A DNA stretch of 64,000 bases from Palleronia aestuarii (GTDB lineage: Bacteria > Pseudomonadota > Alphaproteobacteria > Rhodobacterales > Rhodobacteraceae). The DNA lies in NCBI RefSeq assembly GCF_003253995.1, contig NZ_QKZL01000003.1, forward strand, positions 186,001 to 250,000, in the 5' to 3' direction. Below the pieces are notes generated by a model that ran no database searches, was not told the origin of the DNA, and worked only from the letters and a program-made list of their open reading frames with translations. A program made the translations under genes and the position numbers. This document shows, in pieces, positions 26,197-34,134 of this stretch. Every line of letters begins with the position of its first letter. Position 1 is the first letter of the stretch.

Positions 26197-26585
26197 GCGG
26201 CGGCCCTCCCCGCGACGCCCTCTTGGCAGGACGTCAGAGCCTCTTCGAGGCCGTCCGCGAGCAAGCAGATGTCTTCGACGACAGGGCTTGCTGGATCGAT
26301 CAGCGCGAACTGGGCAGCTTCGATCCGCGACGGATCGTGAACGTGCTCGAGCATGAGAAGGTCGAGCAGACCGGCGAGCGCTCTCATTGTGCTGCGCGTC
26401 GGTAGCTGCGGCGCGGCCACGCCGTCCAGCGCCGCTTGAGCGAGGCGCAGACCGGGTGTGGCACCCAGCAATTCCGCGGCCGCGAAGAGGCCTTCGCGAT
26501 GCTCCTCGACGAAGCCTCTAAGCTCGTCGAAGGCGTCCGATGACGCAAAACCGGTGTGCTCGGATGGTGGGGTGAAATCGAACAT
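26193..26585 (-). CDS. Element-encoded protein of unknown function (130 aa)
   Basis: An unrecognised 130-residue protein, acidic and helix-rich (FDELRGFVEEHREGLFAAAELLGATPGLRLAQAALDGV, then DICLLADGLEEALTSCQEG). No membrane segment and no known motif is visible. It is the first gene of a two-gene unit with the 156-residue protein and is transcribed away from the relaxase. A promoter would have to lie in the hairpin-rich region upstream; AGGGAGATCCTCTC precedes the ATG at 26585 (minus strand) and can supply a ribosome site. Confidence 0.6.
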   Translation of the reverse strand: MFDFTPPSEHTGFASSDAFDELRGFVEEHREGLFAAAELLGATPGLRLAQAALDGVAAPQLPTRSTMRALAGLLDLLMLEHVHDPSRIEAAQFALIDPASPVVEDICLLADGLEEALTSCQEGVAGRAAA

Positions 26586-26673
26586 GAGAGGATCTCCCTC
26601 GGGGTTTCCGGATCAGGTCCGGGTCAAGCAGTGTTCGATCTTCTCTCTCAGTCCTGTGTCTCTCTTTCCCCTC

Positions 26674-26729
26674 GGTGCATCATTCAGTTTCGGCTCTCGG
26701 AGAGAGGAGCCGAAACGGAATGATGCACC
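26674..26729. repeat. Large 23-bp inverted repeat in the mobilization region
   Basis: The left arm at 26674-26696 (begins GGTGCATCATTC, ends TTTCGGCTC) pairs with the right arm at 26707-26729 with one mismatch in 23 and a 10-base spacer. It lies between the divergent gene at 26585 and the relaxase. It may be an operator, part of oriT, or a single-strand origin. Confidence 0.75.
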
Positions 26730-26872
26730 CCGCCCGTGCTACTGCGCGCGTCATTCCTCCCGGCCGAAGGCATCGCGATGTGGCCTTGGCGCTCGGCGCC
26801 GTCATGTCGGGAGAGGTCGAGGAGAGGGCCTGCCCTTTCCTCGCCGGGGCCGGGGAGGCCCGAGCAGCGGGG

Positions 26873-26908
26873 GGCCGGGGGGAGAGTGCGGAACGACTCC
26901 CCCCGGCC
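26873..26908. repeat. Perfect 12-bp GC-rich inverted repeat
   Basis: GGCCGGGGGGAG at 26873-26884 is exactly complementary to CTCCCCCCGGCC at 26897-26908, separated by 12 bases. It is part of the multi-hairpin region (26586-27146) upstream of the relaxase. No T-run follows on either strand, so a terminator is unlikely. Confidence 0.7.
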
Positions 26909-27034
26909 GCCGGAGGCGCGGGAGTGCGCGCAGCGAGCTTCCGTTGGCCGTCCGCCCAGGACCGCCTCCCCGGCGCAAGGGGCCCTCGGAGAGCCGCGCG
27001 TAGTGAGCCCCTGGAGGGGGGCGTCTCGCACTAC

Positions 27035-27079
27035 GCATAGTCGGACACTATGCCTGATACGCGCGCCTGCGGCGCGCGT
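27035..27079. other. Candidate origin of transfer (oriT) upstream of the MobV-like relaxase
   Basis: On the minus strand 27053-27035 reads GCATAGTGTCCGACTATGC: 7-bp arms and a 5-base loop. The MobV prototype oriT (pMV158) is a small hairpin nicked in its loop at TAGTGTG/TT, and the TAGTGT half is present here. A second hairpin, ACGCGCGCC/GGCGCGCGT at 27059-27079, adjoins it. The site lies about 95 bp before the relaxase start, where MobV elements usually have oriT. This is inference from position and partial motif similarity. Confidence 0.45.
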
Positions 27080-27146
27080 CGCAGACATTCCCGGAGGGGC
27101 ACCCTTTTTACCTATTTCCCCGTCGCCTCGAACAAAGGAGATGGCG

Positions 27147-28907
27147 ATGGAAGGATATCAATTCGCGCGCCTGGAGACGTTTTCCGTCCAAGGCGCACCC
27201 GGCAGCAAGCCGACGAAGATACGTAAGAACGGCGCGCGGGCATGGACCGCCGAGGAGGTTCTTCGGGAAGCGGAGCGTCATCCCATGGCCTCACTGCACG
27301 TGAACCCCGGTTGCCCGCCGCCGCAGATACTTCCTGGCACGGTGGGATCGTTCGCAGCTGTGCGGGCCGAGCATGCCAAGGCTGCGGCCGCGAAGGAATC
27401 CTACATGCGGAAGGGCAAGGACGGGAAAAAGAAAAAGGCCTGGCGGAAGCTGCGATCAGATGCCCGGACGCTCTATTCCTCCGTCGTCTCGCTTCCGACA
27501 CTTACGCGCGACGCACTCGCTGATCCGGCTCTCGCCGCCGACTGCGTCGCGCTTCTCACCGAGGCGATGCAGCACGAGCAGAAGACCTTGGCAGCTCGCG
27601 GAGGTGTGCTCCTGATGGGGGTGATCCACTGGGATGAGGAACATGTCCATGCGCACTATCTCGCCGTCGCGCCTCAGGCTGGACGGGCCGACGGCCTGCA
27701 TCCTGGACATGCTGCGAAGGCCGTTTTCAATGCTGCCCATGTCGATGCCGATGGCACAGATAGGAAAGCTGTCGGACATGGGGCGAACAGGGCTTACTGC
27801 GAGGCCATGCGCGGCTGGCAGGACTCGTTTCATGAGGAGGTCTTCGAAGGGGCCGGACTTCTCCGGTATGGGCCGAAGCGCCATCGGTTGAGCCGGGCGG
27901 ACTACCAGAAGGCGAAGGCCGCGAAAGCCCAGCAGGCTGAAGACGCTAAGCGCAGCAAGATCTTGGCGATTGAGATCTCTGGCCAGGAAGAGCAGCTCGC
28001 CGCAATTGTGAAAGAAGCCGCCGAGAGCGCGCGACACCTCGCGCGTGAGAAGGCCTCGATGGCTGGAGACAAGGTGGACCTCTTGGTCCGCGAGCATGAA
28101 GTCGCTTCGTTGACCGTTCAAGCACGCGAGGAGATCTCGCGCGGCCGGTCGGTCGCTTCGACCGCAGAGGCACGGATCAGGGCGCTGAATGTCGGGACAC
28201 GGGCGATCGAGGAGCGCCAGATAGATTACCGGCCAGGGGATCGGGACCGCCGGGAGGGCCTTACTTTCGGACCCGCAGCACCTGCCGACAAGAAGGAGCG
28301 TGGCAAGCTCAAGGAGGCGATCCGGCCGGCCTTCGACGTGTTGGTCAGCTTTGCCAGACGGGTTTTCCGTCTCCGTCAGCGAGAGGAAGCCCATGCGGAA
28401 CTGGAAGCGGAGAGCGAGCGACGGGCTCGCAAACGGGACCGTCAGGATGCCGAGACGCGACGCCGCGCCGGGGTCGTTGCGGCGGCCCTCAGAAGCGATG
28501 GGCAATCGGTACCGGCACCTCTCGAGGCGGTAGCTGCTGGCGAGCCGCTGATCATGTCCGAGGCGAGCTTTCCTGGAGCATGGTCGATCTCGCCGGAGGC
28601 GAAGCCGGATGAGATCCGGGAACGCCTCAATGCTACGACCAATCTCCAGCTACGCACGGCGTGGCAGGCAACCCGGGACGCGGTTGAGCTGGTCGAGAAT
28701 AACACATCTCTGCGAGATCGCTTCGCACTCGGCGTGCGTGTCATCGAAGCGAATGCGGACGATCGGGGGGTGGACCTGGAAAGTGGTCAGCAGAACCTCG
28801 ATACAGCCAAGCGCCCCGAGGTCGCTGCATTGCACCGCGACGAGTTCCTTGGGCCTATAAGGGTCGCCAATGCGGCCAAGGAGCGCCAGCGGGTTCGCGG
28901 ATCATGA
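27147..28907 (+). CDS. MobV-like (Pre/Mob family) relaxase
   Basis: A 586-residue mobilization protein expected to nick oriT and lead the strand into a recipient. Motif I lies at the N-terminus (YQFARLETFSVQG). The metal-binding motif III is VIHWDEEHVHAHYLAVAP, giving H161-x-D-E and H166-x-H168-x-H170, very close to the MobV consensus HxDExxPHxH. The C-terminal half is long, charged and coiled-coil-like (KAKAAKAQQAEDAKRSK, REEAHAELEAESERRARKRDRQDAETRR). ATG 27147 is chosen because AAAGGAG sits 6 bases before it; ATG 27141 abuts that site. The catalytic nucleophile cannot be fixed by eye. Confidence 0.8.
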   Translation: MEGYQFARLETFSVQGAPGSKPTKIRKNGARAWTAEEVLREAERHPMASLHVNPGCPPPQILPGTVGSFAAVRAEHAKAAAAKESYMRKGKDGKKKKAWRKLRSDARTLYSSVVSLPTLTRDALADPALAADCVALLTEAMQHEQKTLAARGGVLLMGVIHWDEEHVHAHYLAVAPQAGRADGLHPGHAAKAVFNAAHVDADGTDRKAVGHGANRAYCEAMRGWQDSFHEEVFEGAGLLRYGPKRHRLSRADYQKAKAAKAQQAEDAKRSKILAIEISGQEEQLAAIVKEAAESARHLAREKASMAGDKVDLLVREHEVASLTVQAREEISRGRSVASTAEARIRALNVGTRAIEERQIDYRPGDRDRREGLTFGPAAPADKKERGKLKEAIRPAFDVLVSFARRVFRLRQREEAHAELEAESERRARKRDRQDAETRRRAGVVAAALRSDGQSVPAPLEAVAAGEPLIMSEASFPGAWSISPEAKPDEIRERLNATTNLQLRTAWQATRDAVELVENNTSLRDRFALGVRVIEANADDRGVDLESGQQNLDTAKRPEVAALHRDEFLGPIRVANAAKERQRVRGS

Positions 28908-28947
28908 CGAGAGATGCCGAGACGGTGGCGTCTCGGCATCTCCACTA

Positions 28948-29643
28948 TCACGCTGCATCCTGTTCGTCGTCGGGATCATCTACTTGCTCCGCGCCGCCGT
29001 CATCGTTTTGCCCGACGATCCGGTCGTCGCCGGAGTCGGGAAATAGAGACATTTGACTGTCGTCCTTCACGGCAGGCGCCGCGGAGCTCTCTTCGTTGGA
29101 TGCGTGACTGTTGCCCTGCGAGGCGAACTCCTCCCGCCCAAGGAGACGACCTTCGAGTTTCGCGATGAGGACCTTGGCGTCCATGAGCTCTGCCGTAAGC
29201 GAAGCGACCCTCTCCTCAGCCTGTTGCGCGCGTTCCCCGGCGGCCTCTGCCTCGGCGACGGCACTGTCACGCTCGTCCTCGACCAGCCCGATATTGTCGA
29301 GGACCTCCGCTTTTTCCTCTTCGACCTCGGCGAGCTGGCTGGCGTGGGCGCGCCGTTCGATAGCCGCTGCCTCGTCGGCGCAGCGCCAGGCTGCCTCCCA
29401 AGCGGAGGCATAGAGGTCAATCACCTCTTCGGGCATCTCGGGGGCCGCGCGCGATGCTTCGGCCGCGGCCTTCTGTTCAGCGAGGACGATCTTCACGATT
29501 GGCCCGATGTCTCGGAACGATCCCTTCGTGATCTCCCGCACGGCGGCGTTGGTCGGCTTTTCGCCCTTCGCCTGGATGTCGGCGACGGCCTTGCGCACCT
29601 TCTTCTCGAGGGCGGCGTTGGTCTTCTTCGTAGCTTCGGTCAT
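28948..29643 (-). CDS. KfrA-like DNA-binding coiled-coil protein
   Basis: A 231-residue protein. Residues about 10-55 (LEKKVRKAVADIQAKGEKPTNAAVREITKGSFRDIGPIVKIVLAEQ) match the KfrA N-terminal DNA-binding domain of plasmid proteins, in which a helix-turn-helix is followed by a long alpha-helical coiled coil. Here the coil spans about 85-180 (EVEEEKAEVLDNIGLVEDERDSAVAEAEAAGERAQQAEERVASL). The tail is acidic (DDEQDAA). KfrA proteins repress their own promoter and help plasmid maintenance. Start 29643 begins at MTEATKK. It converges on the relaxase gene. Confidence 0.75.
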   Translation of the reverse strand: MTEATKKTNAALEKKVRKAVADIQAKGEKPTNAAVREITKGSFRDIGPIVKIVLAEQKAAAEASRAAPEMPEEVIDLYASAWEAAWRCADEAAAIERRAHASQLAEVEEEKAEVLDNIGLVEDERDSAVAEAEAAGERAQQAEERVASLTAELMDAKVLIAKLEGRLLGREEFASQGNSHASNEESSAAPAVKDDSQMSLFPDSGDDRIVGQNDDGGAEQVDDPDDEQDAA

Positions 29644-29783
29644 TCTTGGCACCTGCTCGGGTAATGGTAAGCGCCGGTAATACCGTCTCGGCGCTACCAC
29701 CCCGTCCCGAGGTGGCAGGAAGAATGTCGGATCGTCGGTCGAAGGTCGGAAACGCGACAGTCAGAAAAGTTGGTATTCTGCGC

Positions 29784-30701
29784 TCAAACGCTGTCGAACC
29801 ATGAGCCGTCGATGCGAACCCGTTCGACCATCTCGGTCGCGACTCCAAGCCCGTTCTCCTTGAGCAGGTCGCACAGACGGTCTCCGTCGATGAGGTCGAT
29901 GGCGATGGCGCCGTCCCTGGTCGCTTCATCGGTCGCGGCCGGGGTGTAGTGGCTCGTGGTGATGAAAAGCCCCTTATCGGCCCGTCCCTGAAGGGCCCCG
30001 CGGAAGTCGCGGATTTCCTTCGCGCCGACGCTGCCTCTCCAGCGCTTGCACTGGAAGTAGACCTGGAACGAGACGAGGTTCACGCGCAGGACGCCGAGCC
30101 CGTCGATGCCGCCGTCGCCGGTCTTTCCGCGGACCTCGACCTTGGTGAAGCCAGCCTCGCGCAGGAGACGCTGGGACAGTCTCTCGAAGGCATCTGGCGC
30201 CATAGACCCGAGGACGGAGAGCAGCGCGGTTTTCCAGTCCTCTTCGTCCGCCGGCCCAGCATCCGCGTCTGCGATAACGACATCCGCATCGCCGGAAACT
30301 TCGGCCGCTTCCTTGGCCTTGCGTTTTTGCCGCGCCTTCTCGCGTTCTTCGGCCTGAACGGTCTCGACGATGGCAGCCGCGGGTGCGCGATCGTGGATGG
30401 CGCTGCCGGCCTCGGTAATCGCCCAGACGCCACGTGCGGAGTTCTCGACGGCACCGCCGCGCCGAAGGTAGGTGCGCGCCCAAGCGAGGTAGTAGTTCAC
30501 CTTCAGGCGTTGATCATTGTTCGGCATCGGGATCGCCTGCTCGGCCTCCGACAAGCCCTCGAGCTCGATGACGGTCTCGTCGATCTCCTGGATGCTGCCC
30601 GACCCGCCGAGGTGCCGAAGGGCGTCGAGAGTGGCGACCATCATGCCAGCGAGATCCGGCAACCCCTCGGGCTCGATGATGAAGCGGCGATCAGATGGCA
30701 T
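29784..30701 (-). CDS. Mrr-type restriction endonuclease
   Basis: A 305-residue protein. The N-terminal winged-helix Mrr_N-like region includes LDALRHLGGSGSIQEIDETVIE and LAWARTYLRRGGAVENSARGVWAITEAG. A charged linker (REKARQKRKAKEAAE) follows. The C-terminal PD-(D/E)xK-type nuclease domain shows ERLSQRLLREAGF, GKTGDGGIDGLGV and the Q-x-K core in FQVYFQCKRW, then GLFITTSHYT. Mrr enzymes cut DNA carrying particular methylation. Its start overlaps the stop of the large methyltransferase gene by 11 bp, so the two are one operon. An alternative ATG lies at 30713. Confidence 0.88.
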   Translation of the reverse strand: MPSDRRFIIEPEGLPDLAGMMVATLDALRHLGGSGSIQEIDETVIELEGLSEAEQAIPMPNNDQRLKVNYYLAWARTYLRRGGAVENSARGVWAITEAGSAIHDRAPAAAIVETVQAEEREKARQKRKAKEAAEVSGDADVVIADADAGPADEEDWKTALLSVLGSMAPDAFERLSQRLLREAGFTKVEVRGKTGDGGIDGLGVLRVNLVSFQVYFQCKRWRGSVGAKEIRDFRGALQGRADKGLFITTSHYTPAATDEATRDGAIAIDLIDGDRLCDLLKENGLGVATEMVERVRIDGSWFDSV

Positions 30702-33700
30702 AGCGGCCCTCATCAGTCATTTCGGCCATGCCGAGGCCTGCCAGCGTCTCGAGCAGCGGGGCGACCGTGGTGGCGCGGCCGCGGGCGAAGGTGCGGGCGA
30801 CGGTTTCGGCGTCGGCCTCTCCGAGATCCTCCAACGCCTCGCAGACGGCGGCGATCTGAGCGGGGAGCGACTTCGGCCAGGGGGCCTTGCCGGTCTTGGC
30901 GGCGGCGGCGATCTCCAGCTTGCCTTGCTTCGCCTCGGCGGCGAGGCCGTCGGGGTTCTGGTAATCGGGGCGGAGCCAGCGGACATGGCCGCGCGCTTCC
31001 TCGGCGGCGCGTTCGTGGTTGAGGGCCACGAGGTTCATCAGGAGGTCGTTCTCGGAGAGATCGGCCGGCCAGCCATAGGCCTCGGCCACGGCGGCGTCGA
31101 TCCGGTCGTGGATGTCCTTGAGCAGACCGATCAGCCCGTCCTCGTAGACCTGCTTGTCCTTGCCTTCGATGACCTCGCCCGCGCGGAGTTTTTCGAGGGT
31201 GTTGTACATCTGGGTCAGCGTCAGCTTCGGGTGCTGCGCCTGTCGCTCCTTGCGGTGGGCGTCGAGCTCCTCACCGAGCTGGCGGAGGATGGTGCGTTGC
31301 GTGGGGGTGAGGTCGGGGAACGGAAACTTGTAGAAGCAATCGGCGTGGTTGTAAGTCGGGTCATTGCCCACACCAAGCCAGCCCCCTGCTGCCAAAGCCC
31401 AGACTGTGTGCTGTCGAGAGGATAGAACCGCCAGTTCTTCGGCTCTATCAATGGTAATCGCAACGACCTTGCTCTCGTGGAGTATATCTTCCGGGAGGAA
31501 CTGGAACACACGGTGACGTGCGGTTCTCGTTGTTGCGATATATCGTTTCAGTCCCGAGAAGGCGGGTCGAAAAGTGCTTATCGGTTCCCCGAAAAGCCAC
31601 CAATTTCGCCGACGCCACTCACGCTGGTTCTGGTCGCGCTCAGGCTTCACCGTGTCGGCAACGTGTTGGTAAACCTCCGGAAAACTATGCCTGACTTGAT
31701 CTGAAGTCAGTCCGAAAAGATCGATTACATGAGCATCTCTCGGTTGGCCCGTTAGGTCGCGTCCGTTTCTGAAAGGACGGATGTGATTTTCCAGACCGGG
31801 TCGGATGCCCAAGCCAAGCTCACGGGCTTCATTCTCCGAGACAATGAAGCCCGGACCGTGGAGCTTTACCCCCATGCCTGCGATACGCAGATTAGATTTC
31901 AACGGCACGGCGCTACCGATATCTGCGCCGATCCGTAGGTTCGAGAAGATTAGGCCCATCTCTGTCTTGAGCTCGACATGCCGCCCCTCGGCCTCGTTTC
32001 GCTCACCACTCTCGGAGACCACCGTCACCAGCCGACCCGGTCGACTGCCGGCCGCTGCCACTGTCATGCCGATCCGCACGGCGGCCCCATCCACGGTATC
32101 TACCCACGGGTGGTCCGGGATCGCGAAAAGCAGCGACAGAGGGCGCTTAGCATCGCCAAGGTGCGGCTCCAGGACCCGACGGTTGAACGCCTGACGCAGC
32201 GAGTTCGTTGTGATCAGGCCAAACCTCCGCAACCCGGTCTGGCCGTCATAGGCTCGCGCCTTCAGTGCCGCCTTTTCCCACCAGAACATCACGAGGTCGG
32301 CGCTTTGCGGCATCTTCGGATAGGCCTTCCACAGCGCCTCGACGTAGCCGTCGCCCAGCGCCTCGCGCATACGGCTCGCCCCGATGAAGGGCGGGTTGCC
32401 GACGATGAAGGTCGACTCGGGCCACACCGCCGGCCGGGGATCGGCGTAGTCGTAGATCTGCATCCGCGCCGAGGGGTCCGGCACCTCCTCCCCCGTCGCC
32501 GGGTGGCGCATGGTGGTCGTGCCGTCCCAGCGGGTCACGGGCGCGCCGTTGTCGTCCAGCCGGGGCGTGCGGTTCGTCCACGTGAGCACGGCGTCGCGAT
32601 GTTCGATGTTCTTGAAGTCGCGCAGGATCGGCTCGGAAGGCGCGGCTTTGCCGTGAGTGCGGTAGTGCCATTGCAGGTAGCCGATCCACAGCACCAGCTC
32701 GGCGACGTTGGCGGCCCAGGGGTTCAGCTCGATCCCGAGGAACTGGTGCGGGTCAACGGTGTATCCTGCAAGGCCAAGGTTTGTCTGCGTTTCGCCCAGC
32801 TCCTCCATGGTGGCGACAACCTCGCCTTCGAGGCGCTTCATCAGCTCCAGCGCGACATAGAGAAAATTTCCCGACCCGCAGGCAGGGTCAAGCACCGTGA
32901 CCTCGCAGAGCTGGCGGTGGAAGCCTTGCACCTCGCGCAGCGCTTCCTTTTCCTTGCCCTGGCTGCGCAGCAAATCGGCGGCGGCTTGCACGCTGCGCCA
33001 GTCGGCGCGCAGGGGCTCGATAATTGTCGGCATCACAAGCCGTTCGACATAGGCGCGAGGCGTGTAGTGCGCGCCCAGCTTGTGCCGGCTCTTCTTGTCG
33101 AGCGCGCGTTCCAGCAGGGTGCCAAAGATCGCCGGTTCGACTTGCTTCCAGTCCGCTTCGGCCGCCTCGATCAGCAGGCTAAGCTGCACCTCGTTCAGGG
33201 GCAGCGCCGAAGCGTCGCGGAAGAGCCCGCCGTTGAAGCGGAGGAGCTTCGCCATGAGGACCGTCGAGGTGCCGCCGGTGTTCATCGTCTCCCAGAGCGA
33301 CTGGAGCACCGGCGCGGCCATCTCGGGCTTGCCGCGCAGGTCCCGCAGCTTGTCGCGGAAGGAATCCTTGGGCAGCAGCTCCACATCCTCGGCGAACATG
33401 GTGAAGAGGCAGCGCATGAGGAAACGGGCGACATCCTCTCCCTCATGGCCCTGGCCCTCGAAGCTGCGTCCAAGCTGAGCCAGGTGGTCGGCGATTTCAC
33501 GGGTGACCCGTGCCGCGGTGCGCGAGGGATCGAGAGACAAGGGGTCGGACCAGATGGTCCGCAGACGCTCGCGGACCTCGTCATCCCGGAGATCTTCGAG
33601 TGTGATGCGGTAGCGGTTGCCATCGGGGAACTGAGTGTAGCCCTGTCCTTGGCCGGAGAAGTCGGCGTAGACCTCGATGACATGCGCGACGTCGACGACC

Positions 33701-34134
33701 AGCAGGAATGGTGGCCATCCGTCCTCCTTCGAGATTGCCCGGGCGTAGCCGTCCGCCTGGTTTCGGGCGCGTAGCATCGTATCTTCGAAGCCTCGCGTGC
33801 CTCGGCGACCATGCCCCAGTTGACCCTGGGGGGCGTCCTCAGCCGACAGGAGGCTGAGCTGCTCGGATTCAGCCTTCGGGCCAGCGCCCTGCTTCGCCTC
33901 CATGACGAAACACTGTCGGCGGTAGAGATCTATCCGCCGCCGTCGGCGTGTCCCGGTGTGGGTTTCGGTGACTGGGCGTTCGAAGCGATAGTCGTTTGTC
34001 TGACCATCGCTCTGGGCAGGTTTCGGACGGTCGACCCCGAGTATGTCGCAGAGCTCGGATGCGAAGGTCTGAAAATTCGCGATCTCGCTTCCGCCGGATG
34101 CACGCCACCGCGTAATGAAATCTTCAACTTGCAA
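30691..34134 (-). CDS. MmeI-like fused restriction-modification enzyme (type IIL/IIG)
   Basis: An 1147-residue single-chain R-M protein. The nuclease site near the N-terminus is RRRRIDLYRRQCFVMEAKQ (D69, E79-x-K81). A helical connector follows. The methyltransferase domain has SAM motif I DPACGSGNFLYVALELMK near residue 415 and the adenine-methylation motif IV NPPF near residue 578. The following region to about 960 should hold the target-recognition domain. MmeI itself is about 920 residues, and here the last ~130 residues add a winged-helix-like tail (LPAQIAAVCEALEDLGEADAETVARTF...). It both methylates and cuts, so it needs no separate specificity subunit. Start 34134 fits the family; the primase-like frame overlaps it by 205 bases. 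Confidence 0.88.
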   Translation of the reverse strand: MQVEDFITRWRASGGSEIANFQTFASELCDILGVDRPKPAQSDGQTNDYRFERPVTETHTGTRRRRRIDLYRRQCFVMEAKQGAGPKAESEQLSLLSAEDAPQGQLGHGRRGTRGFEDTMLRARNQADGYARAISKEDGWPPFLLVVDVAHVIEVYADFSGQGQGYTQFPDGNRYRITLEDLRDDEVRERLRTIWSDPLSLDPSRTAARVTREIADHLAQLGRSFEGQGHEGEDVARFLMRCLFTMFAEDVELLPKDSFRDKLRDLRGKPEMAAPVLQSLWETMNTGGTSTVLMAKLLRFNGGLFRDASALPLNEVQLSLLIEAAEADWKQVEPAIFGTLLERALDKKSRHKLGAHYTPRAYVERLVMPTIIEPLRADWRSVQAAADLLRSQGKEKEALREVQGFHRQLCEVTVLDPACGSGNFLYVALELMKRLEGEVVATMEELGETQTNLGLAGYTVDPHQFLGIELNPWAANVAELVLWIGYLQWHYRTHGKAAPSEPILRDFKNIEHRDAVLTWTNRTPRLDDNGAPVTRWDGTTTMRHPATGEEVPDPSARMQIYDYADPRPAVWPESTFIVGNPPFIGASRMREALGDGYVEALWKAYPKMPQSADLVMFWWEKAALKARAYDGQTGLRRFGLITTNSLRQAFNRRVLEPHLGDAKRPLSLLFAIPDHPWVDTVDGAAVRIGMTVAAAGSRPGRLVTVVSESGERNEAEGRHVELKTEMGLIFSNLRIGADIGSAVPLKSNLRIAGMGVKLHGPGFIVSENEARELGLGIRPGLENHIRPFRNGRDLTGQPRDAHVIDLFGLTSDQVRHSFPEVYQHVADTVKPERDQNQREWRRRNWWLFGEPISTFRPAFSGLKRYIATTRTARHRVFQFLPEDILHESKVVAITIDRAEELAVLSSRQHTVWALAAGGWLGVGNDPTYNHADCFYKFPFPDLTPTQRTILRQLGEELDAHRKERQAQHPKLTLTQMYNTLEKLRAGEVIEGKDKQVYEDGLIGLLKDIHDRIDAAVAEAYGWPADLSENDLLMNLVALNHERAAEEARGHVRWLRPDYQNPDGLAAEAKQGKLEIAAAAKTGKAPWPKSLPAQIAAVCEALEDLGEADAETVARTFARGRATTVAPLLETLAGLGMAEMTDEGRYAI

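Noticed and set aside
26736-27146. An N-terminal extension of the relaxase by about 137 residues
   Set aside because: This part is Arg/Pro-rich, passes through strong hairpins, and the good AAAGGAG site supports the start at 27147.
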